Assembly: GCA_023475345.1 (NCBI GenBank)
Contig: JAMCWD010000001.1
Span: 248,001-312,000, forward strand
Direction: 5' to 3'
DNA: 64,000 nt
DNA from: Chloroflexota bacterium
Lineage (GTDB): Bacteria; Vulcanimicrobiota; JAMCWD01
Shown here one piece after another: positions 18,987-27,733 of the stretch; positions within the stretch are counted from its first letter, which is position 1; every line of letters begins with the position of its first letter. A program made the translations under genes and the position numbers. Below the pieces are notes generated by a model. It had not been told where the DNA came from, ran no database searches, and saw only the letters and a program-made list of their open reading frames with translations.

Positions 18987-19997
18987 TTAAGGCTCAGAGC
19001 CGTTATTAACCTCATTTTCCGAATTTGAAATTCCATCGGCGTCTCCTGGTAAAGCCTTTGTTTTTCTTGATCCGTTTTTAAAGCCCTCGACGAAAAACAA
19101 CAGCCCGCCCAGCACGGCCACGGCGATTTTGGCCAGGTGGGATAAAATGGAAAGGGAAAGGGACTCGGTTCCTTTAATGTTCATCAGCGTGAAAAATATG
19201 TAAAAACCACTCTCCTGCACCCCCAGGCCGTTTACTGAGATGGGCAGGTAAGATATCGCCATTATTGTCGGGATAAAGCGGAGGTAATCGATAAAAGGCA
19301 GCTTAATCCCCACGCCTCTTCCCAGTATATAGTGAAGCAATATCATGATAAAGGGCGCGATAAGCGCAATTCCCAGCGCATACCACAGAGCGGGCCTTTT
19401 ATAGAAGCCCGATGTTTCAGGCATTTGATCAAGAAATTTTTTCAGGCCGGAAAATCTCGAGAAAAATTTCAGCTTGACGAGCCGGTCAAGAAGCGGCAAG
19501 AAGAGAAACCCTGAAATAAAAAGCACTATACAGGTTCCCAGCAGCCACCCCAGGTTCGGGAAAACCGGAACTGCAAATGCAAGGGAGATGCATACCCAGA
19601 GCAAAAGGCAGACCGCGCCCGTCCATCTCTCCAGGAGTACTGAAGTCAGAACCTTCTGGGTATGACCTATTTTCTTCGAAAGAGCATAAATTCGTTGTAA
19701 ATCGCCTGTGCCTGAAAGAAGCAGGTTGTTAAAGAAAAACCCGACTAAAAACAAATAAAACAGCCTGTGATAGGAAATTTTAATATCGAGTCCACCCAGA
19801 AGTATCTGCCATTTCCACGTGTTCAAACCTGCTGCGATCAGCGTGAGCAATATTGCGGCGGCCATATCGGGCCATTGAACATTGATGACGGTTACAATCA
19901 TATCCTTTACGGAAATGCGGGTAAAGAGAAGTACCAGTAAACCGATTGTAATTGCGGCCCTGAAAAGACCCTCGTAATTAAATCTCTTTTTTTCCAC
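18987..19997 (-). CDS. Flippase-like / LPG-synthase transmembrane-domain family (UPF0104, AglD-like)
   Basis: 336 residues with about eight hydrophobic segments. NLLLSGTGDLQRIYALSKKIG and LPISVNGLGVQESGFYIFF are the two signature stretches of the lysylphosphatidylglycerol-synthetase TM (UPF0104) family, whose members are proposed lipid flippases or glycolipid-handling proteins. A charged tail of about 30 residues ends the protein. It is three bases downstream of the metallo-beta-lactamase-like gene and thus the last gene of the tight unit that begins with the 48-residue membrane peptide. A role in moving a lipid-linked intermediate for the nearby GT39 enzymes is inference. Confidence 0.75.
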   Translation of the reverse strand: MEKKRFNYEGLFRAAITIGLLVLLFTRISVKDMIVTVINVQWPDMAAAILLTLIAAGLNTWKWQILLGGLDIKISYHRLFYLFLVGFFFNNLLLSGTGDLQRIYALSKKIGHTQKVLTSVLLERWTGAVCLLLWVCISLAFAVPVFPNLGWLLGTCIVLFISGFLFLPLLDRLVKLKFFSRFSGLKKFLDQMPETSGFYKRPALWYALGIALIAPFIMILLHYILGRGVGIKLPFIDYLRFIPTIMAISYLPISVNGLGVQESGFYIFFTLMNIKGTESLSLSILSHLAKIAVAVLGGLLFFVEGFKNGSRKTKALPGDADGISNSENEVNNGSEP

Positions 19998-20000
19998 GGG

Positions 20001-21056
20001 TTAATCCTTTCCGTACGGAGGGATCAACTGGACCTGTTCTCCGGGGGATACAGCCTTATAATCGTTCCCAAAAACCTGTTGGAGCATCTCTTCGGCCATA
20101 ACCGAAGTCGAATAGTTACTGTATATTTTGAGGTGTGGGCAATGTTTTTTCAAATCCTCCAGGCGGTTCAATATATTGCTGTTTTTCATGCCTGTAAGGA
20201 TGCCTGTCCCCCCCAGGTAATAATAAACAGGCCTGTTGGTTTTCTTCGCCGCGGTTTCTATTATATTAAAAAATCCGGCTTTCCCCGCGCCTGAAAGTAT
20301 TGCAATCCCGTCGCCCACATTTATAATCAATTCCATTTCGTAATATCCTTCTTCCCCTCCCCCGGCTTCCATCGGGAGGCAAAGAGACGAAACGCGATCC
20401 GTCAGTTTTTTATATCCCCCGGGTATTGTAATCAAATAATTCAGCCAGGGCATGGGAGGAGGTTCCGGAGGCGTAAACACAGGCAGTGTAGGTTTGTTGT
20501 TCAAAACGAAATCCAGGCTGCCGGTATTTAACGGGCCCGGCGTCGGCAAAAAGATCATATCGATTCTTTTTTGCCATGGCAAAATATTCGATAAAATCTT
20601 TGCCCGGAGAAGCTTGAACACGTTGTTTTTCCAGATTTCTTTTGATCCGCCCAGCCCGTAGAAAAAAAATAGTACCCCGTCTGATGAATCTTCTTTAAAA
20701 ACATTATAATCCGAAGCGGACAGCTTCTTCTTTACAATGCCTGCAAATTCACTTTTATCGTTGACTTTATCCCGGATTATAATCCACAATGACTGACCTT
20801 CGCCCCAAAGGCACCCGTTGTCTTCCTTTCCCCTGATTAAATCGGAACGCCGCTTCTCCTGGCTTGAAACAAAAGTTACCGTATCGAGAATATTTTCAGC
20901 ATTAAGAGACTTTTCCGGGGATCTGCCCGGCTCGGGACTTTCGGTAACAACAATCCTCGGATAAACAAGATAAATCAGCAATGTTAAGAAAACAAAAAAA
21001 ACTAAAATTCCGGTGATTGCTTTTAATAATGAAGTAGAAAAAGGACGAATGGCCAT
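20001..21056 (-). CDS. Membrane-anchored metallo-beta-lactamase-like protein lacking metal ligands (putative pseudoenzyme)
   Basis: 351 residues with one N-terminal helix at about 13-31. The C-terminal half follows the layout of the MBL family that includes dihydropterin-phosphate synthase-like enzymes (usual motifs: HxHxDH...GGL, GCSHxGxxN, GGFHL, HCTG). Here those places read LPTPGPLNTGSL, LSGAGKAGFFNII, YLGGTGILTG and YSNYST, so every expected metal-binding histidine is absent. I infer a catalytically dead MBL fold exposed outside the membrane. Spacing is three bases to the upstream RecA-like gene and three to the flippase-like gene. The fold call is by eye; a structure prediction would settle it. 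Confidence 0.5.
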   Translation of the reverse strand: MAIRPFSTSLLKAITGILVFFVFLTLLIYLVYPRIVVTESPEPGRSPEKSLNAENILDTVTFVSSQEKRRSDLIRGKEDNGCLWGEGQSLWIIIRDKVNDKSEFAGIVKKKLSASDYNVFKEDSSDGVLFFFYGLGGSKEIWKNNVFKLLRAKILSNILPWQKRIDMIFLPTPGPLNTGSLDFVLNNKPTLPVFTPPEPPPMPWLNYLITIPGGYKKLTDRVSSLCLPMEAGGGEEGYYEMELIINVGDGIAILSGAGKAGFFNIIETAAKKTNRPVYYYLGGTGILTGMKNSNILNRLEDLKKHCPHLKIYSNYSTSVMAEEMLQQVFGNDYKAVSPGEQVQLIPPYGKD

Positions 21057-21059
21057 CCT

Positions 21060-21623
21060 TTATTGCGCCTGCCCGGGCTCAATAACCCTGTCGAACAGTT
21101 TCGAATACCTGTCAATGTCCGGCTCCCGGCAAACAACGACCCCTACCCTGCGATTCCTGGAGATCCTACGAAGCCAGCTTAAAACCGCCCCTTTGTCTTC
21201 AGTTTCGCCCGGCTCGGAAAAAACGGAGACCCCTTTTATAAGAATAAGCCCGACCTCGGGATTTTCCGCAAGATATTTATCCAGTTCCTCCGCGCTTACC
21301 CATGAGCGTCCGAACAAAATAAGCCTGCCTTCCCTTTCCTTCCACATTAAAACCGCCTGTTTCAATTCGTCTGAAGAAGGAAGGGATTCTCCCAGTCCCA
21401 TCAACTTTTTACCTACCTCTTTTTCTCCTTCATCCCACGGGAGGTATATGACTTTCCGGGTATCGCTCTGTAAATAATGGCGCAAAACATCAAGGGGGGC
21501 GCTTCCGGAAAAAAGATACAACCCCGGCCTGTCGATACTCACGCCTTCCAGGAGAATAAGCGGCTGAAGACGCATCCTCAAAGCCCTGGTAATTGTAAAG
21601 TTTTGAAAAAGATCCCCTGCCAT
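21060..21623 (-). CDS. Diverged RecA/DnaB-like protein without a P-loop
   Basis: 187 residues, no membrane helix. It has the alternating strand-helix pattern of a RecA/KaiC-type core: GLYLFSGSAPLDVL stands where a Walker A strand-loop-helix would be, VGLILIKGVSVF where Walker B would be, and SWLRRISRNRRVGVVVCREP with FDRVIEP resembles the late DnaB-like strands. No GxxxxGK[ST] is present, so ATP hydrolysis is unlikely. The start ATG overlaps the upstream stop by one base (TGATG), indicating coupling with the membrane-bound RecA-like protein. Probably a structural partner of it. Function unknown. Confidence 0.5.
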   Translation of the reverse strand: MAGDLFQNFTITRALRMRLQPLILLEGVSIDRPGLYLFSGSAPLDVLRHYLQSDTRKVIYLPWDEGEKEVGKKLMGLGESLPSSDELKQAVLMWKEREGRLILFGRSWVSAEELDKYLAENPEVGLILIKGVSVFSEPGETEDKGAVLSWLRRISRNRRVGVVVCREPDIDRYSKLFDRVIEPGQAQ

Positions 21624-22534
21624 CAGGAGGCCCTCTCCAGCTCGCCCCAGGGCTTAAGCGAAAGATCCGCTTCGTCCGAAGCCTTCCCTTCACCACGCTT
21701 AACAACCAGCTTTAAAGAATCCTGCCGTGCCCGGGTCGCTTCGATAATAACATCAAATTCATGAACTTCTTTCAGATCATTATTTCCAACTCCGGCGGCG
21801 AGGATCAGGGTTACCTGCTGGCGGTGCGCTATCCTCTTGAGATCCGACAGCGCCGATTCGGACAGGCTTGCTATTGTAGCGGCCTCAACTATCAATACCC
21901 CCCTGGAGAAATTGCCGGAAATGTTCTCGACCTGAATAGCAAGATCTTTCATATTAAACGGCTCATCACCGGCAATAAACAGGAATTTTTCATAAGGCTT
22001 CAGGTCCGTTCTCAGACCCGCTATGACTTTTCGTTTATTCTCTGCAGAATCCGCATTGAGCCAGTCCTGTTTTGCATATAGCCCGGCTATTTGCTCTGTT
22101 ATATCATCCCAGCCGAGCGAGGGCAGCATCAGGACAAGAAAAGTTTTACCGTCCGCCAGGAATTTTGCCAGATTGGCGGCAAATATGCTCACTACAATGG
22201 GATCGTCAGCGTGTAACAAAATAAAATTCGGCATGCCTGCATCCAGGATGCCGAGAAATTTAGTTCTCTCTTCATAAAGCTCAAGCGCCCTTTCCAGCTT
22301 GAAGCCCGCGGGGGGTACGGAAAGAGAAGATACAAGCGGCGAACCGGAGCTTCCGCCCATGTTTTGAAAAAGCTCCTCCAGCCGCCGTTTCAACATTAAG
22401 TTGCTTATAAACTGATAAACAAGGATGATTAGAAAAGCTACAAAAATAAAGCTATTGGAACTCCCGGCGGAGCTTCCCTGGGAAGCGGCGTTACCGTACA
22501 ATAAAAAAAGAGCCTCAAACGGATTGGAAAACAC
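21623..22534 (-). CDS. Membrane-anchored DnaB/RecA-like protein with degenerate P-loop
   Basis: 303 residues from a GTG start. A hydrophobic segment at about residues 28-48 precedes the soluble part. Residues 100-290 follow the DnaB-helicase RecA core: NFILLHADDPIVVSIFAANL occupies the place of GxPxMGKTxxALNxA, FLFIAGDEPFNMKDL the IDDTPxLT strand, RGVLIVEAATIASL the Walker B strand, SALSDLKRIAHRQQVTLILAAG the RSLKxLAKELxVPVIxLSQ region, and FDVIIEATRARQDSLKLVVK the final strands. The Walker A lysine and Walker B aspartate are missing. A membrane-tethered pseudo-ATPase is the best reading. It follows the 48-residue membrane peptide by 32 bases. Confidence 0.55.
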   Translation of the reverse strand: MFSNPFEALFLLYGNAASQGSSAGSSNSFIFVAFLIILVYQFISNLMLKRRLEELFQNMGGSSGSPLVSSLSVPPAGFKLERALELYEERTKFLGILDAGMPNFILLHADDPIVVSIFAANLAKFLADGKTFLVLMLPSLGWDDITEQIAGLYAKQDWLNADSAENKRKVIAGLRTDLKPYEKFLFIAGDEPFNMKDLAIQVENISGNFSRGVLIVEAATIASLSESALSDLKRIAHRQQVTLILAAGVGNNDLKEVHEFDVIIEATRARQDSLKLVVKRGEGKASDEADLSLKPWGELERAS

Positions 22535-22566
22535 GGATCACGCTCCCACTCATATTTCCCACAATC

Positions 22567-22713
22567 TTAAAATAGGCGGTAAATTTTGTCAATGCCGAAA
22601 GTCGTGTAACGCTCGAAAAGGTGAACAAACAACACAAGCGATGTCAGCAGAAAAACTATCCAGAAAACTATATTGGTTAAAAGGGCGTTCGCAATAGCTT
22701 TTAATTTTTTCAC
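22567..22713 (-). CDS. 48-residue single-span membrane peptide
   Basis: GTG at 22711-22713 lies seven bases after a near-perfect GGGAGGAGG Shine-Dalgarno site (minus strand 22721-22730 region), which is the main reason to call this short gene. The product starts VKKLKAIANALL, has one hydrophobic helix at about residues 14-32, and ends FGIDKIYRLF. It is too short for family assignment. It is the first gene of the unit containing two RecA-like proteins, the MBL-like protein and the flippase-like protein, so it may be a membrane adaptor for them. Confidence 0.6.
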   Translation of the reverse strand: MKKLKAIANALLTNIVFWIVFLLTSLVLFVHLFERYTTFGIDKIYRLF

Positions 22714-22824
22714 CTGTTTGCCTCCTCCCGATTAATAGTAGCAAAAGGCTGAAAGTGTTTCAAGGCAGGCTTAATATCCGATTGAGAAATCCGGCTTTCC
22801 CCTGTCAATTATGAATCGACGAAT

Positions 22825-24885
22825 TTATTCGACGGGGACAAGGCCGTGGGGCATGTTAAAACGGTATAGCCTTATAACAAGCGGGCCGTCCAAATATGAT
22901 GAGAACCTCTTCTGCCACGATGAAACAATTTCTACTTCCTTCCGCCTCTTAAGCTGGTTCAGGTGATCGGAATAAAAAGGATAATCGGGAGGTTCCCCGG
23001 CATAGCGGATCTCAAGGATAAAATCGGGTTTTTCAAAAAACAACATCTGGCGGAACTCCCCAAATTCCATGTCCGGCGGGAATTTAACCCATTCAGCCCC
23101 GGCCTGGTACGCGCTCCAGGGAAGCTTGGCTGCAAGACGCACACTTTCCTTATCGGTAATCTTTTTGATCCTGGTTTTCAATTCCGGGAGGCTTGATAAA
23201 AACCTGTGCCTCTCCATAACGCTTCTCAAGGCAAAAATATTCTGGAAACAAAGAAGCAAAAGGATACATGACATAAAGATAACCAGCCTGTGGCGGGCAA
23301 GCGGCAAAAACGAGGACGAATTCATAATTCTGAAAAATGCTTCCCAGAAAGCGGCAATTAAAAAAATCCATAATATAAGCGACCGGTAACCCGAATAAGC
23401 CGCCATGCCGAATACGCCTGCTCCTCCCGCCTGGACCGGCCTGCCGCCGAAATAATATGCGGCCACAGCGGCGGCAAACAATATTAGGAGACCTGCTCCC
23501 CCGATGACCGCTGCCATCCTGGTCTTTGCCTGCCAGTCCAGCAGGCCGAGAACAATCACGCCGAATACCAGCATATAAAGGCTTATATAAAACAGCCCCG
23601 GAAGCTGCCTGAAAGTCGGTAAAAGATCAAGATACATGGGGCGCAGGTGATCCGACAGCGGAAACATCCATGACAGGCACAGGCCAGCCCCCAGGAGGAT
23701 CAAAAGCCCCCGGGACAAATTTTCCGGCCTCCTGTAAATCTCCAGAAGCCACGGGGCGATTATTATAACCGAAAGCGGGAGCAAAAACCCGTAATATCGC
23801 GGGTTGGCATCCCAGAAAGTCAGCATGCTCATTACGGCGGCCATCAGGAAAAACCACATCAAATAACGCGCGTTTAATTTTTTTAGCGCAGGCGGTACGG
23901 AAAATACAAGGCTTATAAAAAAGAATGGGCTGAAATTGGCAAGCATCGATGCCATGTTTTCGGGAAGGAAAGTAAAATATGATTTAAGCCATTTTACAAT
24001 GTCCAATCCTTGAGGGAGGATCTTGTAGCTTGTTGCAAGCTCTTTCAATGTTTCGATATTCTTTTCTCCCGGCAATCCAAAAATATAAATGAAATTAGTA
24101 AAAGGCCCTGTCATCCTCCACCGCCATTCCAGCGCGTTGTACAGGGATATGGTGGGCGGAGTTACATGGAAGCCGCCGAAATTTCCGGAAATAAAGAGCC
24201 AGTAAGGGATGCCTATAATAAGGAAGCCGAAACACATAAGCAGACCTGATAATATTCTCTGCTTCGCGGCGGAACTTTTAAAAAGAGACAAAATAATTAT
24301 CATGCCGCCGATGGCTCCGGCTATTGCTCCCTCAAATCTTGACAGGTATGCCAGGCCGAAAAACAGGCCGGCCCATAATCCTGAAATAACTTTGCCCCGG
24401 TTCAAAATATTTCCCATCTGCCATATCGCAAGGAAAAGCATGAGCGTATAAAGAGTCTCCGTCCTTCCGATCCCGCTGTAGTAAGCGAGGGGTGGCATAA
24501 ACGCGGCAAGCGCTCCGCCCAAAATTGCAGCTTCTTTTCCCCAAAGGTCTCTTATAATGAAATATACCGGCAGGACAATCAGCGTTCCGCATATCACCGA
24601 AATCAAAGGCGCACTTATATCTACAGGGAGTGGAACCAGGGCCACAAGCAGCGGGTATAACGGGGGCCAGAAAAGAAAGCCCCCCGGGAACTGAGTCAAT
24701 ATAACGCCCCCTCCGCCTGATGCAAGTAACTGGCGGAGGGCTTTCGCCGCTCCAAGATATGAAAGCGAATCGACCTCCAGAAAGCCGGGCAGCAAAAGAA
24801 GCAGGCGGAAAAGAAAAGCAACAAGCAAAAGCAGGGGCAGGTGCCGCCTTTCCAGGAAATCGATAAGACCCCCCGGCAATTTCAC
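22825..24885 (-). CDS. GT39-type membrane glycosyltransferase (large)
   Basis: 686 residues, about 12-13 hydrophobic segments. The first loop reads LPGFLEVDSLSYLGAAK, with the acidic residue in the GT39 position; FPGGFLFWPPLYPLLVAL and SRFEGAIAGA are further family-like segments. It has a long soluble tail after residue 580. GTG start, two bases after the stop of the S26/TPR gene, so it belongs to the same operon as the PqqD-like and rSAM genes. This repeats the rSAM, S26-fusion, GT39 order seen at 0-8.3 kb. Acceptor unknown; a glycosylated peptide is a speculation. Confidence 0.78.
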   Translation of the reverse strand: MKLPGGLIDFLERRHLPLLLLVAFLFRLLLLLPGFLEVDSLSYLGAAKALRQLLASGGGGVILTQFPGGFLFWPPLYPLLVALVPLPVDISAPLISVICGTLIVLPVYFIIRDLWGKEAAILGGALAAFMPPLAYYSGIGRTETLYTLMLFLAIWQMGNILNRGKVISGLWAGLFFGLAYLSRFEGAIAGAIGGMIIILSLFKSSAAKQRILSGLLMCFGFLIIGIPYWLFISGNFGGFHVTPPTISLYNALEWRWRMTGPFTNFIYIFGLPGEKNIETLKELATSYKILPQGLDIVKWLKSYFTFLPENMASMLANFSPFFFISLVFSVPPALKKLNARYLMWFFLMAAVMSMLTFWDANPRYYGFLLPLSVIIIAPWLLEIYRRPENLSRGLLILLGAGLCLSWMFPLSDHLRPMYLDLLPTFRQLPGLFYISLYMLVFGVIVLGLLDWQAKTRMAAVIGGAGLLILFAAAVAAYYFGGRPVQAGGAGVFGMAAYSGYRSLILWIFLIAAFWEAFFRIMNSSSFLPLARHRLVIFMSCILLLLCFQNIFALRSVMERHRFLSSLPELKTRIKKITDKESVRLAAKLPWSAYQAGAEWVKFPPDMEFGEFRQMLFFEKPDFILEIRYAGEPPDYPFYSDHLNQLKRRKEVEIVSSWQKRFSSYLDGPLVIRLYRFNMPHGLVPVE

Positions 24886-24887
24886 TT

Positions 24888-26102
24888 TTAATCCACTCTC
24901 TTCCCGAGAGATGCCAGGTTATCTATAACGGCCCGGTTTTCCGGGTCAAGCCGGTAAGCTTCCATAAAAGCGGCTATGGCCTCATCCTTTTTGCCCAACT
25001 CAAGCCTTGCAACTCCCAGATTATTCAGAATATGGGCATCCAGAGCATCATGCTCCCGTGCTTTAAGGAACACTTTCTCAGCCCTTTCCGGCCTTCCTGT
25101 CGCCAGGAACAGGCATCCCAGGTGGGTGTAAATCTTCGGGTCGTCCTGGCGGAGAGACAAGGCATCACTGTACTTGTCCTCGGCTTTTTCAAGGTCGCCA
25201 ATCTGCTCGAATGCCCATCCCATATTCAAATGACAGGAAGCATAACCCGGCAGGTTCTTCAATGCCTCAGTGTAATGCGGGACGGCCTCTTCATATTTCC
25301 CCTGGTCGCAAAGGACATTGCCCCAGAGGTTGTGTGCGTACGCTTGTATCTCGCTGCCCCGCCCAGCTTTATCAAGTGCCATTTCAATTTCAACCAGGGC
25401 TTCGTCAAATCTTTTTTCTCTCCGCAGTATCTCGGCTTTATTCGTATGGGAAAGGTAAAGACCGGGATCCAGCTTCAGCGCGTCATCAAACTTCTCCAGA
25501 GCCGGGTCCAGTTCCCCCGTGCGGAACAGCGCCACGCCGTAATAAAACAGGAGGGACGAGTTTTTAGGGTCCAGGGGATACGCGTTCTGAAGCAGCGTCA
25601 GCGCCTCGTCAGGCATTTTATCATCCAATAGCAGGCGGGCTTCTTTCAGCATTCCTGCGGCGCGTCCCCGGGCTATATGCCTCATGTATAAACTGCCCCG
25701 CCTGTATGATTCTTTTGCCGTTTTACGGCCTTCATTCCTGATCGCGGCCGTTTCCAGATCAATCTTTTCACCGCCGCGCTCGACCATGATAACCTTTCCT
25801 TCCACGGCTTCAAAAGACACGGGTATGTCAAGATGAGGAGAATTGTCCCCTTTTGTAATATAAAAAGCGCCGCTCTTTTTATTGAGGATACGGACGACCC
25901 GGTGAAGGAAGCGGCCGCCGCTCCTTTTAAAGAGTATGATGTCGCCCAGCCCGATATCTTTTGTTTTACGGATCCTGACAGTATCCCCGTTCAGCAGGGC
26001 AGGAGCCATGCTGTTCCCGTTTACAACCGTCTGTTCGAGACGGCCCGCGGTTGCCAGCAGATCGCCCAGAGCGCCTTTCAAATGTTCGGGAAATTCATTC
26101 AT
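24888..26102 (-). CDS. Fusion: soluble S26-type (Ser-His) peptidase domain and TPR repeats
   Basis: 404 residues from ATG at 26102, which has GGAGG seven bases before it; the frame is open upstream to 26144 but that would overlap the rSAM gene by 41 bases. Residues 20-110 match the SipW-type S26 core with S31 (GNSMAP), H67 (FLHRVV) and D86 (ITKGDN) all in place. There is no signal peptide or membrane helix, so the domain should be cytosolic, unlike ordinary signal peptidases. Residues about 140-400 hold six to seven TPR motifs (for example KIYTHLGCLFLATGRPERAE). Placed directly after the PqqD-like and rSAM/SPASM genes, it is the best candidate for removing the leader of the nearby peptide. 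That role is inference. Confidence 0.72.
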   Translation of the reverse strand: MNEFPEHLKGALGDLLATAGRLEQTVVNGNSMAPALLNGDTVRIRKTKDIGLGDIILFKRSGGRFLHRVVRILNKKSGAFYITKGDNSPHLDIPVSFEAVEGKVIMVERGGEKIDLETAAIRNEGRKTAKESYRRGSLYMRHIARGRAAGMLKEARLLLDDKMPDEALTLLQNAYPLDPKNSSLLFYYGVALFRTGELDPALEKFDDALKLDPGLYLSHTNKAEILRREKRFDEALVEIEMALDKAGRGSEIQAYAHNLWGNVLCDQGKYEEAVPHYTEALKNLPGYASCHLNMGWAFEQIGDLEKAEDKYSDALSLRQDDPKIYTHLGCLFLATGRPERAEKVFLKAREHDALDAHILNNLGVARLELGKKDEAIAAFMEAYRLDPENRAVIDNLASLGKRVD

Positions 26103-26103
26103 G

Positions 26104-27396
26104 TCAGCCTCCAATGTTTGCCATCTCTCTTGCCGTCTCTTCAAAGATCATCCTTATCAATTCACAATGCGGGTCGGGAGAATTCAAACCGCCGCTTTCC
26201 AGTAAAGACGACGCTGGACATCCTCCGGCGCAGAGCATTCTCCATGGACATGAAGAACATTCGGGAATATTGCGTATCCTTTCCCCTGGCATCGCCTGAA
26301 GCGATTTCAGCTTCTCCCCTCCCAGCATCTCCGAAACAGTCTGACTCGTTACATTCCCCAATTTGAAGCCGGGCAGTGAAAGCTGGGAACACGGATAGAC
26401 ATCCCCTTTAAACGAAACATTGAGCTTTTCGCCAATCGGGCACCTCTCCCGCATCTTGCCCGACAGAAAAATCTCTCTTATACTGCGGGGAAGGATACCG
26501 TAAACATTTACCGGGTGCTTATCCATGAATCGTAATGCCGACACTGTCTCATCGATGCCGGGTGATATCTCCTCCCAGCATGAAGCGGCTTTTCCGATCT
26601 TTCCCAGCGGTTGGACAAGCAGAGATTTTATGCCCAGGTCTTTTGCCGCTTCAAGGACTTCCGGGAAGTGAGCAACGTTGTATTTATTCATCGTAAAACA
26701 GAGGGTTACCCTGTCCCCCATGCCTCGATCCAGAAGGTTAAGCAGCCCCCGCCATGCAGGGTTAAAAGATCCTTTGCCGCGCATCGCCTCGTGGGTCCCG
26801 GCTTTAACGCCTTCAAGGCTCAACTGAATAGAGAGTCCCGGAATTTCGGCCAGTCGGATACAACTCTCATCATCAAGCAGGACGCCGTTGGTAACCAGGG
26901 CCGTTGAAAGAATAGACGATCCGAATTCCAGCATGTCCCATATACCGGGATACAACAGAGGCTCCCCGCCTCCTATGACAAGAAATTTTGCCCCGGCTTC
27001 CTTAGCCTGAAGGATGACCGAGCGAGCAATATCCTCCGGCATGTCTTCATTAACAGGCGGCGAATTATAACAATACCTGCATGAAAGGTTACAACGTCCA
27101 GTAACCTCGAGATATAACCCCGAAAATCCCCCGTCGCCCGGAACGCCGGGAGAAAAAAATCCGCGGTCTTCCAGGTGTTTTATGAAAGACCCGACATCGC
27201 TTCTTATCTCATCGGCAGGAACGTTATATTTGCCGGAAAGCTGTAGAGATATTTCTTCATCGCCGCGACCTTCTTCCAATAAAGAAAGGATCTCGTTTCC
27301 GATGGGATTAACAACCGTCCACGAACCGTTGGACGGGTTTAAAACAAATACGCCTTTCTCCCCCTTAACCCTATGGAGGGGAGAATCGGTTATCAA
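26104..27396 (-). CDS. Radical SAM/SPASM peptide-maturase-like protein with N-terminal PqqD-like domain
   Basis: 430 residues from TTG at 27396. I prefer this start because GGAG lies eight bases before it and it overlaps the PqqD-like stop as TTGA; the open frame extends to a GTG at 27432 without a ribosome site. Residues 5-82 look like a PqqD/RRE-type winged helix (VFVLNPSNGSWTVVN...FIKHLEDRGFF). The rSAM cysteines are C102, C106 and C109 in GRCNLSCRYCY. A SPASM region fills the C terminus (CPIGEKL, VYPCSQL, CSSCPWRMLCAGGCPAS, DPHCELI). This is the architecture of RiPP-modifying enzymes such as PqqE and sactisynthases. Substrate is probably the 39-residue peptide encoded divergently. Confidence 0.85.
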   Translation of the reverse strand: MITDSPLHRVKGEKGVFVLNPSNGSWTVVNPIGNEILSLLEEGRGDEEISLQLSGKYNVPADEIRSDVGSFIKHLEDRGFFSPGVPGDGGFSGLYLEVTGRCNLSCRYCYNSPPVNEDMPEDIARSVILQAKEAGAKFLVIGGGEPLLYPGIWDMLEFGSSILSTALVTNGVLLDDESCIRLAEIPGLSIQLSLEGVKAGTHEAMRGKGSFNPAWRGLLNLLDRGMGDRVTLCFTMNKYNVAHFPEVLEAAKDLGIKSLLVQPLGKIGKAASCWEEISPGIDETVSALRFMDKHPVNVYGILPRSIREIFLSGKMRERCPIGEKLNVSFKGDVYPCSQLSLPGFKLGNVTSQTVSEMLGGEKLKSLQAMPGERIRNIPECSSCPWRMLCAGGCPASSLLESGGLNSPDPHCELIRMIFEETAREMANIGG

Positions 27397-27668
27397 CCCT
27401 GTGACTCCATAAGCCTTAAATCCAGGAAGCACTCAAGGGTCGAGTTCATATCCTGTTCGAGGCAATCAATGTCTTCGTTCGAATAACCGCGCTTCAACTC
27501 GGCGAGCAGTTCTTCTTTCGTCGAGCATTCGTCACACTTCTCCCATATAAAGGTCGCCGTTGAATTCATGTGATGGACTTTGCCTTCTTCCTGGTCATAT
27601 AAAAGGCACTCGTTCCCCAATTTCCGGGCTTCTACGGCATCTTTCTTCTTCGGCAATTTTCCGGCCAT
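27393..27668 (-). CDS. PqqD-like RiPP recognition element protein
   Basis: 91 residues. LGNECLLYDQEEGKVHHMNS followed by TATFIWEKCDECSTKEELLAEL and DMNSTLECFLDLRLM is the PqqD pattern: three-strand sheet, the N-x-T-A-x-x-I-W segment, then a helical bundle. PqqD-like proteins bind leader peptides and present them to maturases. It sits immediately before the rSAM/SPASM gene with a four-base TTGA overlap and 65 bases after the B12-type rSAM gene. Together with the YxxP motif of the nearby peptide leader this supports a RiPP locus. PqqD homologues also occur in other contexts, so the partner is inferred. Confidence 0.82.
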   Translation of the reverse strand: MAGKLPKKKDAVEARKLGNECLLYDQEEGKVHHMNSTATFIWEKCDECSTKEELLAELKRGYSNEDIDCLEQDMNSTLECFLDLRLMESQG

Positions 27669-27733
27669 CTCTTCACCTCTAACAATTGATTATCGCCTTA
27701 TTTTCTATAAAGCCGGCACTTGCCCTGCAAGGA

